A stretch of 64,000 bases of DNA from Azolla caroliniana (lineage: Eukaryota; Polypodiophyta). The translations under genes and the position numbers were made by a program. The stretch covers positions 14,074,001 to 14,138,000 of the forward strand of contig JBHGNT010000006.1 in the NCBI GenBank assembly GCA_043228905.1. Direction: 5' to 3'. Below, piece by piece: positions 1 to 10,647 of this stretch; within the stretch, counting starts at the first letter, position 1, and the number at the start of each line of letters is the position of its first letter. Under the pieces are notes generated by a model. It ran no database searches, was not told the origin of the DNA, and worked only from the letters and a program-made list of their open reading frames with translations.

Positions 1-1713
1 GGCCTTGCGTTCAGTTGTTGAGTTGTTCTTCTCCGCAGCCGAGAGTTGTCAGCTAGCATAATACTTTGGCCGGTACCAATTTGGTGGTGTGCACTGCATG
101 AGTGCGCTACCGATGGCTATATTTGATGCGTCTACGAAGACGTGAAAAGGTTCAGACCAGACTGGTGGTTGTACAACAGGGGCATGGGAGAGCATTAACT
201 TCAAGGATTGGTAAGCCTCGTCTTCTATTGAAAACCACTGAAATGGGAGTCTATGCACAGCCGCATGCAATGGAGTCATGAAATCGGCCAGGTGTTGTAA
301 CATCTGGCTATGCCATCTGATTTGGCCCAGGAATCGGCTAAGGGACTTCGCGGTAGAGGGCGTGGGAGCGTTCAAAATGGCTTGCACTTTATCCGGGTCC
401 ATGGCGATACCTGACTGACTGACTATGTGCCTGAGCAGGTTGCCGCTTGTCACCAAGAATGCGCCTTTTGCCGAATTTATGCTCAACCGAGCTTGTCGAC
501 ATCGATCGAGACAGAGGCATAACTGGGTCATATGCTCCAGCCACTGGCCATACACGGCAAACTCGTCGAGGAAAACTTGCATGAACGCCGGGATATACTC
601 GTTGAAAATCTCGGTGATGATGCATTCGAATGTGGCCGGTGCCGTTTTTAATCCGAACATCATTACCTCGGCCACGAAGACACCCCATTCCATGACAAAC
701 CGCATTTTCTCCTGATCGTTCGGGTGCATTCTGATTTGGTTATAGCCACTGAACCCATCGAGAAAATTGTAGCATTCATGGCCAGCCACCATGTCAAGGA
801 CACTATCCGTGAATGAGAAAGGAAACCCATCCGTGACTGTCGTAGCATTGAGTTTGCGGTAATCAACGCAAACACGGATTTTCTCATTTTTCTTGGGGAC
901 GACGACTATTGGGCATAACCATGTGGCTCTTTTTACTAGGCGTATAAAACCTACTCGGAGGAGCTTGTCGATCTCCTCTTTGACCTTAGCCGCGTAGTTG
1001 GGGTTCATACAGTATCGTTATTGTTGGACGGGCCGAGCGTCAGGCAGGAGGTGTATTTGGTGTTGGTAATATTGGGGATCCAATCCCTTCATATCAGTGT
1101 AAGACCATGTGAATACATCCTGATAATCCGTGAGTAGGTGTATGAGGGTTGACCGTTCGTTGACTGGTAAGTTGTTAGCGATTTGTAGTGTACGCGGGTT
1201 CTCGTCGGAGCCGAGGTTGAGTGACTCGAGTGTTGATGCTTTGACTCGCTGGGAGATGGCGAGTTCTCGTTCAAACGCATCCCAAGCATGACTTAATTCC
1301 ACAATAGTTTTGGAATCTGGCTCGCTCGGGGGAAGTGAATCTTCCGTGACATCCTCGTCTAGGGGTGTGCCGAAGGCCGAGATGGCGTCTATTTCGAAGA
1401 GGGGTATGATAGTGGGATGATCTTCTAGGAAGTCCTCCACCTCGTCGTCAGCTAACCCGTCGAGCATGTGTACCCCTTCCGCGTATAAGGGTGTGGTGTT
1501 GTGGGGCGTGGTCAGGCATTCTTCTGTTATTATCCGTATCTTGGTCTTTCCCTAGCGGAAAGAGTATTTCGTTGCCAATGTTGCTTAATATTTGTTGTGC
1601 GCAGCCAGGGTCATCCAAGCAGCATTGGGTAGGCACCCGGAGCTTTGAGGCGTAACACGACTGCCGAGATAGTGAACATGTGGCCTCCTAACGTGAACTT
1701 GAGGTGGCAGATT
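1..1713 (-). pseudogene. GYP-A pol: protease end, RT, start of RNase H
   Basis: From right to left: a protease C-terminal tail with the family phrase LLG and PWLRT separated by a stop near 1634. An acidic linker (1467-1018) follows, then RT (1008-49) with VPKKN, VCVDYRKLN, FSGYNQI and FGLKTAPATF. The RT active-site box reads FLDEF, where the family usually has two aspartates (FLDDF); this copy has Glu in the second position. The RNase H start (VFVDASNIAIGSAL) is followed by a stop at 46-48, and the frame continues to the window edge. Stops near 1018 and 46 interrupt a single reading frame. This is a non-functional remnant of a plant Ty3 polymerase. Confidence 0.85.
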
Positions 1714-2082
1714 TGTTAGGAAACAGGTCCCTCCGGATGGTGAAGACCCGGTGAGAACCGGATTAAGAGTACCCGGCTACGGAGAGCCGGATGGTGCAGA
1801 CCCGGTGAGAACTGGATGAAGAGTACACGGCTATGGAGAGTCGGATGGTGCAGACCCGGTGAGAACCGGATGACGAGGTACCCGGCAAGCGCCGAATGAT
1901 GCAGGCCCGGTGAGGAGTGCTCACCGGATGAAGAGACATATTCATAAATATGTTTCTGAGAGTCCATCGTGGCTATATTTGTAAATAGCCGAAAAGTCAT
2001 ATTAGTATAAATATGACTTAGGGCAAACTCTAGATGAGTTGTTGTTATTCTTGTTTGTGTAAGATCAGAGTGCGTAACTGTG

Positions 2083-2122
<40 letters not shown>

Positions 2123-2394
2123 GAGGTTGTTGCCTCTGTTTGTAACCGCCGCCTGTGGCGAAGATAGAAAGCTCGAGGTTGTTGCCTCGGTGCTTTACTG
2201 TTGTATACTGTAACATAGTGATAGTTTGCAGCCTGTGGGCTGCCGTGGTTTTTCCCTAGTTTGGGTTTTCCACGTAAACATCCTGTGTACTCTTCTCTTC
2301 ACTGTGTCGTGCATTCATTCCCCATTTTTCTATGTATGATTCTAAGCTTGGTTGTGGCCGAGCGTTGCGCATAGGGAGCGTGTAGTCGCTGACA
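1714..2394 (+). repeat. COP-A 5' LTR
   Basis: It matches the 3' LTR from TGTTAGG to AGCTTGGT (ends near 2352). A further 42 bp up to TGACA (2394) precede the primer site and have no counterpart in the 3' LTR. The LTR contains three units of a 54-bp minisatellite (1733-1894, phrase CCGGATGGTG) and a GA microsatellite (2088-2119). Confidence 0.85.
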
Positions 2395-2397
2395 ATG

Positions 2398-2409
2398 TGG
2401 TATCAGAGT
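2398..2409 (+). promoter_or_regulatory. COP-A primer binding site
   Basis: TGGTATCAGAGT just inside the 5' LTR matches the plant copia primer site complementary to the 3' end of initiator tRNA-Met, which primes minus-strand DNA synthesis. The usual final C is T here. Confidence 0.85.
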
Positions 2410-2424
2410 GAAACGACACAGAAA

Positions 2425-3300
2425 ATGGACGATTTGTTGGGAGGTATGTTCAAGCTCACCGGCTCCAACTATTCAGTGTGGAAGTCAAAGATGAGGGACA
2501 TGCTCGTGGTTAAAGATCTTTGGTTGTCGGTTCAGTTCGGAGACAAGAGACCGGACAAAATCGACGCCACAATATGGGAGGTGATGCACATGAAGACAAC
2601 GGCGTATAAACGGTGCTTCATCGACATGAGCCTATACAACAACTTCAATGAAGAGAGCAAGGCTCATGAGCTCTAGGAGAAGATCGACATTATGTTTCAA
2701 AACAAAAATGTTGTTAATCAGGTTTCGGTATTTCGGAAGCTAGTAAGACTCCGGTACCAAGATGGCTCCAGCATGGCGGAGCACATGAATGCCTTCCAGG
2801 GGCTGATCCACCAGGCAACGTCATTGGAAGTACCTCTCACCGATGAGGTACTAGCGCTACTCCTGCTCAGTTCCCTCCCAGATAGATAGCTAGGAGACGT
2901 TGGTTGTCACCTTGGGCAACGCCGGGCCGGAAGGGAAACAGTTATCCCTAGCAAGAGTAAAGTCGAGCTTGCTAGATGAGGAGGCGCATCGGAAAGATAA
3001 GGATACGAGCTCCGACTCCAAAGCGCTTCTTACCGAATCGAAACGCGGAAGACAAACGAACCGTAGTCCCCAAAACCGGGAAAAGTCGGGGACACAGTCA
3101 AAGTCAAGGGGGAGGCCTACTTGCTTCTATTGCGGTAAGCCGGGACACTTCCAGAAGAACTGTCGGCATTTCCGAGAAGACAAGGAAACCGACGGTACCG
3201 ATTCGAAACGGACACCGGACCAGAACGGTAAAGACCGGACGGGGCCGGACCGGAAGGGAACGACGGCAATCGCGGCAAGTGAAGAAGAGTTGATGCTCAT
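2425..3300 (+). pseudogene. COP-A gag
   Basis: The probable start ATG is at 2425 (MDDLLGGMFKLTGSNYSVWK). The phrase SNYSVWKSKMRDML is the hallmark of copia gag N-termini (DUF4219/UBN2-like). The frame is cut by stops near 2674 and 2887, and a frame change follows the second stop. It then reads through VTLGNAGPEG and SSLLDEEA to one CCHC zinc knuckle, CFYCGKPGHFQKNC (near 3120-3162), flanked by basic residues. It encodes the capsid and RNA-binding nucleocapsid of a dead element. Confidence 0.85.
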
Positions 3301-4555
3301 CACTGAGGAGAGTGAGATAAACCTTGCCGGCGACGAGATGACCTGGGTGGTAGACTCCGGAGCGTCGTTCCACCTTACCCCGGACCGGAAATGCTTCTCA
3401 TCCTACTCAGCCGGTGATCACGACTCTGTCTGGATGGGGAATGAAGGTACATGCCGAATTGTCGGCATAGGAGACATGTGGCTGACAACGCCAACCGGAT
3501 GCAAGCTATTGCTGAAGGATGTCCGACACGTTCTAGAGGTTCATCTGAACCTGATATCAGCCGGTCGGCTAGATGATGAAGGCTACACGGGTAGCATCCG
3601 GAACGGTGTTATGAAGTTCAGCAAAGGGAGCCTGATTGTGGCTTGGGCCCGGAAGGTAAACGCGATGTACCTGATGAATGCCTGGTTATGTCCGGAGGAA
3701 GTGAATGTGGCATCCGACACTGCCGGTGAGCTATGGCACAAAAGGTTGTGTCACATGAGCGAGATTGGGATGAAGAGGCTTGCAGACGACAACCTCATTT
3801 CAGTGAAGAATGTGCACTTGGAGAAGTGCACTGATTGTCTGGCCGGTAAGCAAAACCGGACCTCCTTTCGACCAAGGCCACCGATGAGACGTAATGCACC
3901 ACTGGAGTTGGTGTATACTGATGTGTGTCAAGTGGACACGAAGTCACATGCAGGATCGCAGTACTTCGTGACGTTCATAGATGACCACAGCCGGAAGCTG
4001 TGAGCCACACCGTTGAAGATGAAGGATCAGGTGCTATCCGTCTTCAAAGAGCTCCACGCGAGAGTGGAAAGAGAAACCGGCCGGAAGCTGAAGGCGGTTC
4101 GAGCAGATAACGGAGGTGAATACTAGGGGCAATTCGAGGAGTACTATCGGTCGAAGGGAATCCGGCTCGAATTTACTGTGCCGAAGACGCCGGAACTAAA
4201 CGGGCTGGCCGAGAGGATGAACCGGACCATAATGGAGAGGGTCCAGAGTATGCTGGCACATGCAAAACTACCCAAGAAGTTTTGGGCTGAGGCACTGTCG
4301 ACGGCGACATATGTGATAAACAGATCACCCTCAGTACCCTTGGACGAAGACACGCCATAGAGAGTCTGGACCGATAAGGAAGTGTCCTACCGGCATCTGA
4401 AGGTATTCGGGTGTCTTGTGTATGTGCATGTAGCTAAGGACCGGAGAGGAAAACTAGATCCGAAAACCCGGCCATGCATATTCCTCAGTTACGGCGACGA
4501 TGAGTTCGGCTACTGAGTGTGTGGGACCTAGTCGACAAGAAGGTATTCCGAAGTC
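3301..4555 (+). pseudogene. COP-A protease and integrase
   Basis: The retropepsin active site is intact as WVVDSGASFHL (near 3347). The pre-integrase zinc domain (LWHKRLCHMS then CTDCLAGKQ, near 3730-3850) and the integrase core follow: VYTDVCQVD, VRADNGGEY and ELNGLAERMN supply the three acidic residues. The C-terminal phrase HLKVFGCLVYVHV is near 4395. In-frame stops occur at about 4001, 4123, 4357 and 4513. Integrase would insert the element cDNA; this copy cannot make it. Confidence 0.85.
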
Positions 4556-6957
4556 GAGATATTATCTTCATGGAGGACAAGACGCTCGCCGACTGGGAGT
4601 CGGAGAAGAAGATAATGAACTCCGAGTCGACCGGTAACGATTGATTCTACGATGAGCAGACCCAACCGGCAAGAGACCAGTTAGTACTCGAGAAACCAGC
4701 CGGTTACGGTGAGGATACCGAACTGGCAGAAGAAGGAGTAGAGGAAGTTGAAACCGGAACCGGCCAAGACCCCGAATCGGATTCGGATGAAGAGCAAATG
4801 GAGGAGCCGGTTACCGAAGCCTAGAGACGGAGATATCCTCTGAGAGAGAGAAGGGCCCCTCGGAGATTTCCGGATGCAGAGCATGTGCTGCTAACTTATG
4901 AGGGGGAGCAAGAAAGCTTCGAAGAAGCGAAGGATGACACCCACAACCGAAAATGGTTAAGTGCCATGTAGGATGAGATGGATTCCCTGCATGAGAACCA
5001 TACGTACGAATTGGTGGAGTTGTCAAAAGCAAAGCGGGCACTCCTAAACAAGTGGGTGTACAAGTTGAGACCGGGAGATGCCGGCAAGCCCCCGAGATAC
5101 AAAGTCCGGATCGTGGTGAAAGGGTTCCAGCAGAAGAAGAGCGTGGACTTCGACGAGATATTTGCCCTAGTAGTAAAGATGACCTCCATCCGGACGGTGT
5201 TGAGTATAGCGGCAAGCATGGACCTCGAGGTAGAGCAGTTGGACGTGAAGACAACTTTCCTTCACGGTGACCTCAAAGAGGAGATCTACATGCAACAACC
5301 GAAAAGATTCGAGGAGAAAGGGAAGGAGCACCTGGTTTGCCGGTTAAAGAAGAGCATGTATGGACTGAAGCAGGCTCCCCGACAATGGTACCAGAAGTTT
5401 GACTCCTTCATGACCGATCAAGGGTACCACAAGACGCAGGCGATCACTGCGTGTTTGTGAAGAAGTTCGAAGGAGGCGACTTCCTGATACTCTTTCTGTA
5501 CATGGACGACATGTTGATCGTCATACGGGACCAAGCCAAAATACGGATGCTGAAGAAGGCTCTCAACTGGACCTTCTCAATGAAAGACTTGGGTCCGGCA
5601 AGACAGATGTTGGGGATGCATATTATCCAAAACCGGTCAATGAAGCAATTGTGGCTGTCACAGGAGAAGTACGTGACAAAGGTGGTTCAGTACCCTTGGA
5701 CGGAGAGGAAAGTTAGATCCAAAGACCCGGCCATGCATATTCCTCGGTTACGGCGACGATGAGTTCGGCTACCGAGTGTGGGACTTGGTCCACAAGAAGG
5801 TATTTCGGAGTCGAGATATTATCTTTATGGAGGACAAGACGCTCGCCGACTAGGAGTTGGAGAAGAAGATAATGAACTCCGAGTCGACCGGTAAGGATCA
5901 ATTCTACGATGAACAGACCCAACCGGCAAGAGACCGGTTAGCACTCGAAGAACCAGTCGGTTACGGTGAGGATACTGAACCGGCTAAAGAAGAAGTAGAG
6001 GAAGCCGAATCCGGAACCGGCCAAGACCCCGAATCGGATTCGGATGAAGAGCAAATGGAGGAGCTTGTTACCGAAGCCCGAAGACGGAGATATCCTCTGA
6101 GAGAGAGAAGGGCCCCCTAGAGATTTCCGTATGTAGAGCATGTTCTGCTAACCGATGAAGGGGAGCCGGAAAGCTTCGAAGAAGTGAAGGATGACACCCA
6201 CAGCCGAAAATGGTTAAGTGCCATGTAGGACGAGATGGAATCCCTGCATGAGAACCATACGTACAAATTGGTGGAGTTTCCGAAAGGAAAGGGGGCACTC
6301 CAAAATAAGTCGGTCTACAAGTTGAAACCGGGAGATGCTGGCAACCCCCCGAGATACAAAGCCAGGATCATGGTGAAGGGGTTCCAACAGAAGAAGGGCG
6401 TGGACTTCGACGAGATATTTGCCCCGGTAGTAAAGATGACCTCCATCCGGACAATGCTGAGTATAGCGGCAAGCATGGACCTCGAGGTAGAGCAGCTGGA
6501 CGTGAAGACGACATTCCTCCACGGCGACCTCGAAGAGGAGATCTACATGCAACAACCGGAAGGATTCGAGGAGAAAGGGAAGGAGCACCTGGTTTGCCGG
6601 TTGAAGAAGAGCATGTACGGACTGAAGCAGGCTCCCTGACAATGGTACCAGAAGTTCGACTCCTTCATGACCGATGAAGGGTACCACAAGACACAGGCCG
6701 ATCACTGCGTGTTTGTGAAGAAGTTTGAAGGAGGCAACTTCCTGATACTCTTTCTGTACGTGGACAACATGTTGATCGTCGGACGGGACCAAGCCAAAAT
6801 ACGGATGCTGAAGAAGGCTCTCAACCGGACCTTCTCAATCAAAGACTTGGGTCCGGCAAGACAGATGATGGGGATGCATATTATCCGGAACCGGTCAATG
6901 AAGCAATTGTGGCTGTCACAAGAGAAGTACGTGACAAAGGTGGTTCAGCGGTTCAAT
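4443..6957 (+). repeat. About 1.26-kb tandem duplication inside COP-A pol
   Basis: Copy 1 (4443-5690) and copy 2 (5702-6957) align end to end at an offset near 1257-1259 bp. The junction at 5691-5702 consists of TACCCTTGGACG, which is found at 4335-4346. The joint therefore looks like a jump back to 4335, a short run, then a skip of about 95 bp to 4443. CAG-TACCC microhomology is present at the junction. Confidence 0.88.
4556..5690 (+). pseudogene. COP-A RT, first copy of the duplicated segment
   Basis: A linker rich in Glu and Asp (4560-4830) leads to the RT start (HENHTYELVELSKAKRAL, near 4990). The RT core follows with ASMDLEVEQLDVKTTFLHG and RLKKSMYGLKQAPRQWYQKF. A small frame change near 5450 precedes the active-site box FLYMDDMLIV (near 5500). 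The domain breaks off after KYVTKVVQ (5690), where 12 bp from upstream (4335-4346) and then a second copy of the same region begin. The RT is therefore incomplete. Confidence 0.85.
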
Positions 6958-7570
6958 ATGTCAGATGCGAAACCGGTCGGATCGACACTTCCGGCAAACT
7001 GCAGGTTATCCGGTAAGCAAAGCCCGAAGACAAAAGCAGAGAAGGCTGATATGATGAAGGTTCCATATGCCTCTACCGTCGGGAGCTTAATGTACGCAAT
7101 GGTGTGTACCCGACCAGATATAGGATACGCAGTTGGACTGGTGAGCCGGTTTATGAGCAATCCCGGCAAGGAGCACTGGAACGCAATCAAATGGATACTT
7201 TGGTACTTGAAGGGCACTTCGAATATGTGTCTCTGATTCGCCTCTGGAAAACCTCAACTTGACGGTTTCACTGATTCGGACATGTCGGCTGATGTGGATA
7301 CTAGTCGGTCCACATCCGGGTATGTAATGACATATGCAGGGGGAGCTGTTTCGTGGCAATCGAGGTTTCAGAAGATGTTTGCGTTGTCAACCATGGAGGT
7401 GGAGTACATGGCGGCTGTGGAAGCCGACAAGGAAATACTGTGGATGAAGGACTTCATGGAAGAGCTAGGGATCTGGCAAGAGGAATACCGGCTCTATTGC
7501 GACAGTCAAAGTGCCATCCACCTTGCGAAGAACGCAGCATATCATTCCAGGACAAAGCACATCTAGCGCA
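5703..7570 (+). pseudogene. COP-A RT second copy and RNase H
   Basis: This begins with a repeat of the integrase C-terminal and linker region and re-runs the whole RT. Here RT continues past the earlier breakpoint (RFNMSDAKPVGSTLP) into the RNase H region: TVGSLMYAMVCTRPD, DVDTSRSTSGYVM, STMEVEYMAA and YCDSQSAIHLAKNAAYHSRTKHI. The RT active-site box is YVDN rather than YVDD. Stops at about 6118, 6226, 6637, 7234 and 7564 break the frame. Only this second copy is contiguous with RNase H. Confidence 0.85.
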
Positions 7571-7840
7571 AGTACCACTAGATCTGTGAGCAAGTTGAAG
7601 ATCGAGAGTTCGTGCTGATGAAGATCCACACGAAGGAAATATTATGGATGAAGGACTTCATCGGAGAACTCGGTATCAGGCAAGATGAATACCGGCTCTA
7701 CTATGACAGTGAAAGTGCCATCCACCTTGCTAAGAATGCGGCCTACCATTCCCGGACGAAGTATATCCAGTGAAGGTATCACTGGATCCGGGAAAGAGTA
7801 GATGACTAGGAGTTCGCGCTGACTAAGATCCACACGGCCG
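7437..7840 (+). repeat. About 204-bp tandem duplication of the COP-A RNase H tail
   Basis: The block starting GTGGATGAAGGACTTCAT (7439) recurs as ATGGATGAAGGACTTCAT (7643) with CCGGCTCTA, GTGCCATCCACCTTGC and the RTKHI/RTKYI-coding segment in both copies. The second copy leads to the true C-terminus (ENEPDMLTKVL, near 7843-7875). The copies have diverged clearly, more than the 1.26-kb duplication. Confidence 0.8.
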
Positions 7841-7948
7841 AGAACGAGCCAGATATGCTGACCAAAGTACTGATACCCGACAAGCTGGATGGATGCCGAA
7901 AGCGGATCGGACTAGTAAAATATCCCATGCCAGAGTGAAGGGGGAGTT

Positions 7949-8381
7949 TGTTAGGAAACAGGTCCCTTCGGATGGTGAAGACCCGGTGAGAACCGGATGA
8001 AGAGTACCCGGCTACGGAGAGCCGGATGGTGCATACCTGGTGAGAACCGAATGAAGAGTACCCGGCTACGGAGAGCCGGATGGTGCAGACCTGGTGAGAA
8101 CCAGATGAAGAGTACACGGCTATGGAGAGCCGGATGGTGCAGACCCGGTGAGAACCGGATGACGAGTACCCGGCAAGCGCCGGATGATGCAGGCCCGGTG
8201 AGGAGTGCTCACCGGATGAAGAGACATATTCATAAATATGTTTCTGAGAGTCCATCGTGGCTATATTTGTAAATAGCCGAAAAGTCATATTAGTATAAAT
8301 ATGACTTAGGGCAAACTCTAGATGAGTTGTTGTTATTCTTGTTTGCGTAAGATCAGAGTGCGTAACTGTGTACAGAGAGAG

Positions 8382-8424
<43 letters not shown>

Positions 8425-8653
8425 GAGGTTGTTGCCTCTGTTGTAACCGCCGCCTGTGGCGAAGATAGAAAGCTCGAGGTTGTTGCCTCGGTGCTTTACT
8501 GTTGTATACTGTAACATAGTGATAGTTTGCAGCCTGTGGGCTGCCGTGGTTTTTCCCTAGTTTGGGTTTTCCACGTAAACATCTTGTATATTCTTCTCTT
8601 CACTGTGTCGTGCATTCATTCCCCGTTTTTCTGTGTATGATTCTTAGCTTGGT
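7949..8653 (+). repeat. COP-A 3' LTR
   Basis: It starts TGTTAGGAAACAGG directly after the purine tract AAGGGGGAG and ends near AGCTTGGT. It holds four 54-bp minisatellite units (7968, 8022, 8076, 8130), one more than the 5' LTR, and a longer GA tract (8373-8422). The rest is closely similar to the 5' LTR. Confidence 0.87.
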
Positions 8654-9079
8654 ATGTGCCCTAAACCCTATGGGGCGAACCAAACGCGTATCGGCCATCC
8701 GAAGCCAAAAGGGGCAAGGTTCCCATTGGTTCAGACCAAGTGTGTGACATGTGGCCTCGCTGATGACGTTCACTCCGGAGCCACTATTGATTATGCATCC
8801 ATGAAGGTCGCATCCTTTAATCATGATTTTCACGGCTGGATTCTGGGAATCCATGATGGGTGGGCCCGTCCCTGGCTCTGTTAGGTTAACAGGGGGTCCA
8901 ACCGATTTGTCGTTAGTCGTGAGCATAGCCAAGGTATCCCAAAAGTGTGGCATAAGCGGTAAAAGCTTATGCAATGGTAGCATGATTCTAGAATTGGTAA
9001 GGGCGTCCCGCAGATGGTCATCTTCTGCCGCGGTGGATGGTCCTGTGGACTGTGGTGCTCCGATGCTCACGTCTTGCAT
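8654..9079 (-). pseudogene. GYP-A pol: retropepsin N-terminal part
   Basis: The frame begins MQDVSIGAP and overlaps the end of gag by 13 bp in another frame, an arrangement that in this family usually calls for frameshifting. The aspartic protease active-site segment reads GCIINSGSGVNVI. The expected catalytic triad is D-S-G, so the catalytic Asp is Asn here. The domain stops abruptly at 8654, where the COP-A LTR begins. Its remainder lies at 1713 and below. Sequence to the left of 8654 in the same open frame is LTR, not protease. Confidence 0.8.
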
Positions 9080-10620
9080 CTCTGTGTGATCTGCTCCACG
9101 TTGCTTTTATTGGCAATGTCAATCCATTCCTTGGCTGCTTGTCGGACATCATCTTGTACATGCCATTGGATGGCCTGGGTTCTGCTACGTGTAGTGACGT
9201 GTTGAACATCGGCCATAATAATATTCACGGTCGGGGCCTTGCCGCGGTCCGTGGTTGGGCATTCGGTAGCGTAGTGGTCGGGTTGGTTACACTTAAAGCA
9301 GGTAACCGATGCCGAGTTGTTGGGGCCACCGTGCTCAGTGTGTGGGAAAGGGTGTGAGCAGTTCCCAGCCGCTTGTGTAGGTGTGGTGGCCCGTGGTGTG
9401 TTATGGGGAAGAGAGTTGTGCGATACGTTTGGAGGAGGGTCCCAACGACAATTGTCGTTATGCCATCGATTATTCCGCAAACCTTTGTCAGAGTTTCTTC
9501 TATCATTTCGTGAATACCGTTGATCGTACTGGTCATCCTGGTCGTTGTCGTACCGGTCATACTCGTCGTTTGCTCTATATTGGTCATTGTGGTATTGGTC
9601 ACGGAGGTTGTCATGGCGGTAGCGGTCGTCGTGGCAGTAGAGGTTATCCCGATGTTGGTATGACTGACGTTCGTCCTGCCGTGAGTATGTATTGCAAGGC
9701 TCGATCTGACAAACCGGAGCCATCATTGTACGGTTGAGCATGTTGTATTCACATTGTCCAATCGTGTGAGATCGGCACTGACAGATTCGACAATGTGGCC
9801 AGTGAGGGCACTGGAGAGCCAGATGGCCCGAGCCCGAGCAGGCTGGGCATTGGAGGGCTTGCCGGAACCAATTGTCCTCCTGAGGAAGGGTGCTTTGCAA
9901 AGAGCCCATGGAGAAAGTCATGCTATGATGTGTCCGATCGATGGCGAGGACGTGTGCGATGACTTGCTCGATTGTCTGGTTAGAAAAATTGGTAAGTGCG
10001 AGACGCTCCCGTAGGCTAGAAAGGAAGGTGTCTGGAATGTGATGTGCGGAGACATCATCGGCCAGTTGTCGATAGAGATCTTGAAACCGGATTGTGAACT
10101 GGGTGACCGTCTCGTGAGGTTCTTGGCTCATGGAAAAGAACTATCGGAGTAGTTCGCGCTTCGGAACTTCGCGGTGAAATAATTCTAGAAACTTTGTTCG
10201 GACTTCCTGGAACATTGTGACCTCCCCCACATCAAGGCGGGAATACCATCGAGCAGCCAGGCCATCGAGGGATAGAGCAAATTCGCGATTTTGGAGGACT
10301 CGATTTTGGCAACTGATAACCGCTGCATCGAGTGGATGGCCTACCATGTGGACAGGAAAGCACGGGTGTGCGATTCCACGTTGGGGCCGTCTGTATATCG
10401 TGGGTAAGGGTAAGGCATGGTATCGAGATCTAGGTCTTTAGGTAAAGCCAGAAAACGGTTAGGGTCATGTTGGGTGACCTCTAGAGGGCTTGGTGGGAAG
10501 ATCGGTGCGGAATCAACTCACAACTAGGTATCGGGTGGCGAGGATTGCAACCGGCGGGCCTCCGATAGTTCCTAGAAAGATTAGTTAGTGACCACCGAGT
10601 CAGCAGTTCCTTCGACTGGC
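9067..10620 (-). pseudogene. GYP-A gag (capsid and nucleocapsid)
   Basis: The capsid-like half (about 10620-10141) contains the gag phrase LAARWYSRL followed by FLELFHREV. A stop at 10141-10143 separates it from a 354-aa frame (10131-9067) that continues in the same phase. The second half holds three CCHC zinc knuckles: CPACSGSGHLALQC, CRICQCRSHTIGQC and CFKCNQPDHYATEC. Between knuckles two and three is a low-complexity stretch rich in Asp, Arg, Tyr, Asn and Gln (roughly residues 150-225 of the second frame). Gag binds and packages element RNA. Three knuckles is more than the one or two usual for plant Ty3 elements. The exact start codon is not clear. Confidence 0.8.
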
Positions 10621-10647
10621 TCAGGGCGTCAGGCAAGTGGCCAAGAC

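Larger units (their letters stand above)
1714..8653 (+). mobile_element. COP-A: Ty1/copia retrotransposon inserted in GYP-A
   Basis: Two LTRs starting TGTTAGGAAACAGGTCCC (1714 and 7949) flank a primer binding site at 2398 and gag, protease, integrase, RT and RNase H in copia order. A purine-rich tract (7938-7946) precedes the 3' LTR. The flanks are the two halves of the GYP-A protease. No clean 5-bp target duplication is visible; GTGGC (1704) and GTGCC (8656) are only a weak candidate. Many nonsense codons and two internal tandem duplications show a dead copy. COP-F belongs to the same family. Confidence 0.9.

Noticed and set aside
1704-1713. Target duplication for COP-A
   Set aside because: GTGGC and GTGCC match four of five bases but would put the LTR ends four to six bases from the TG start. 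It is not secure.
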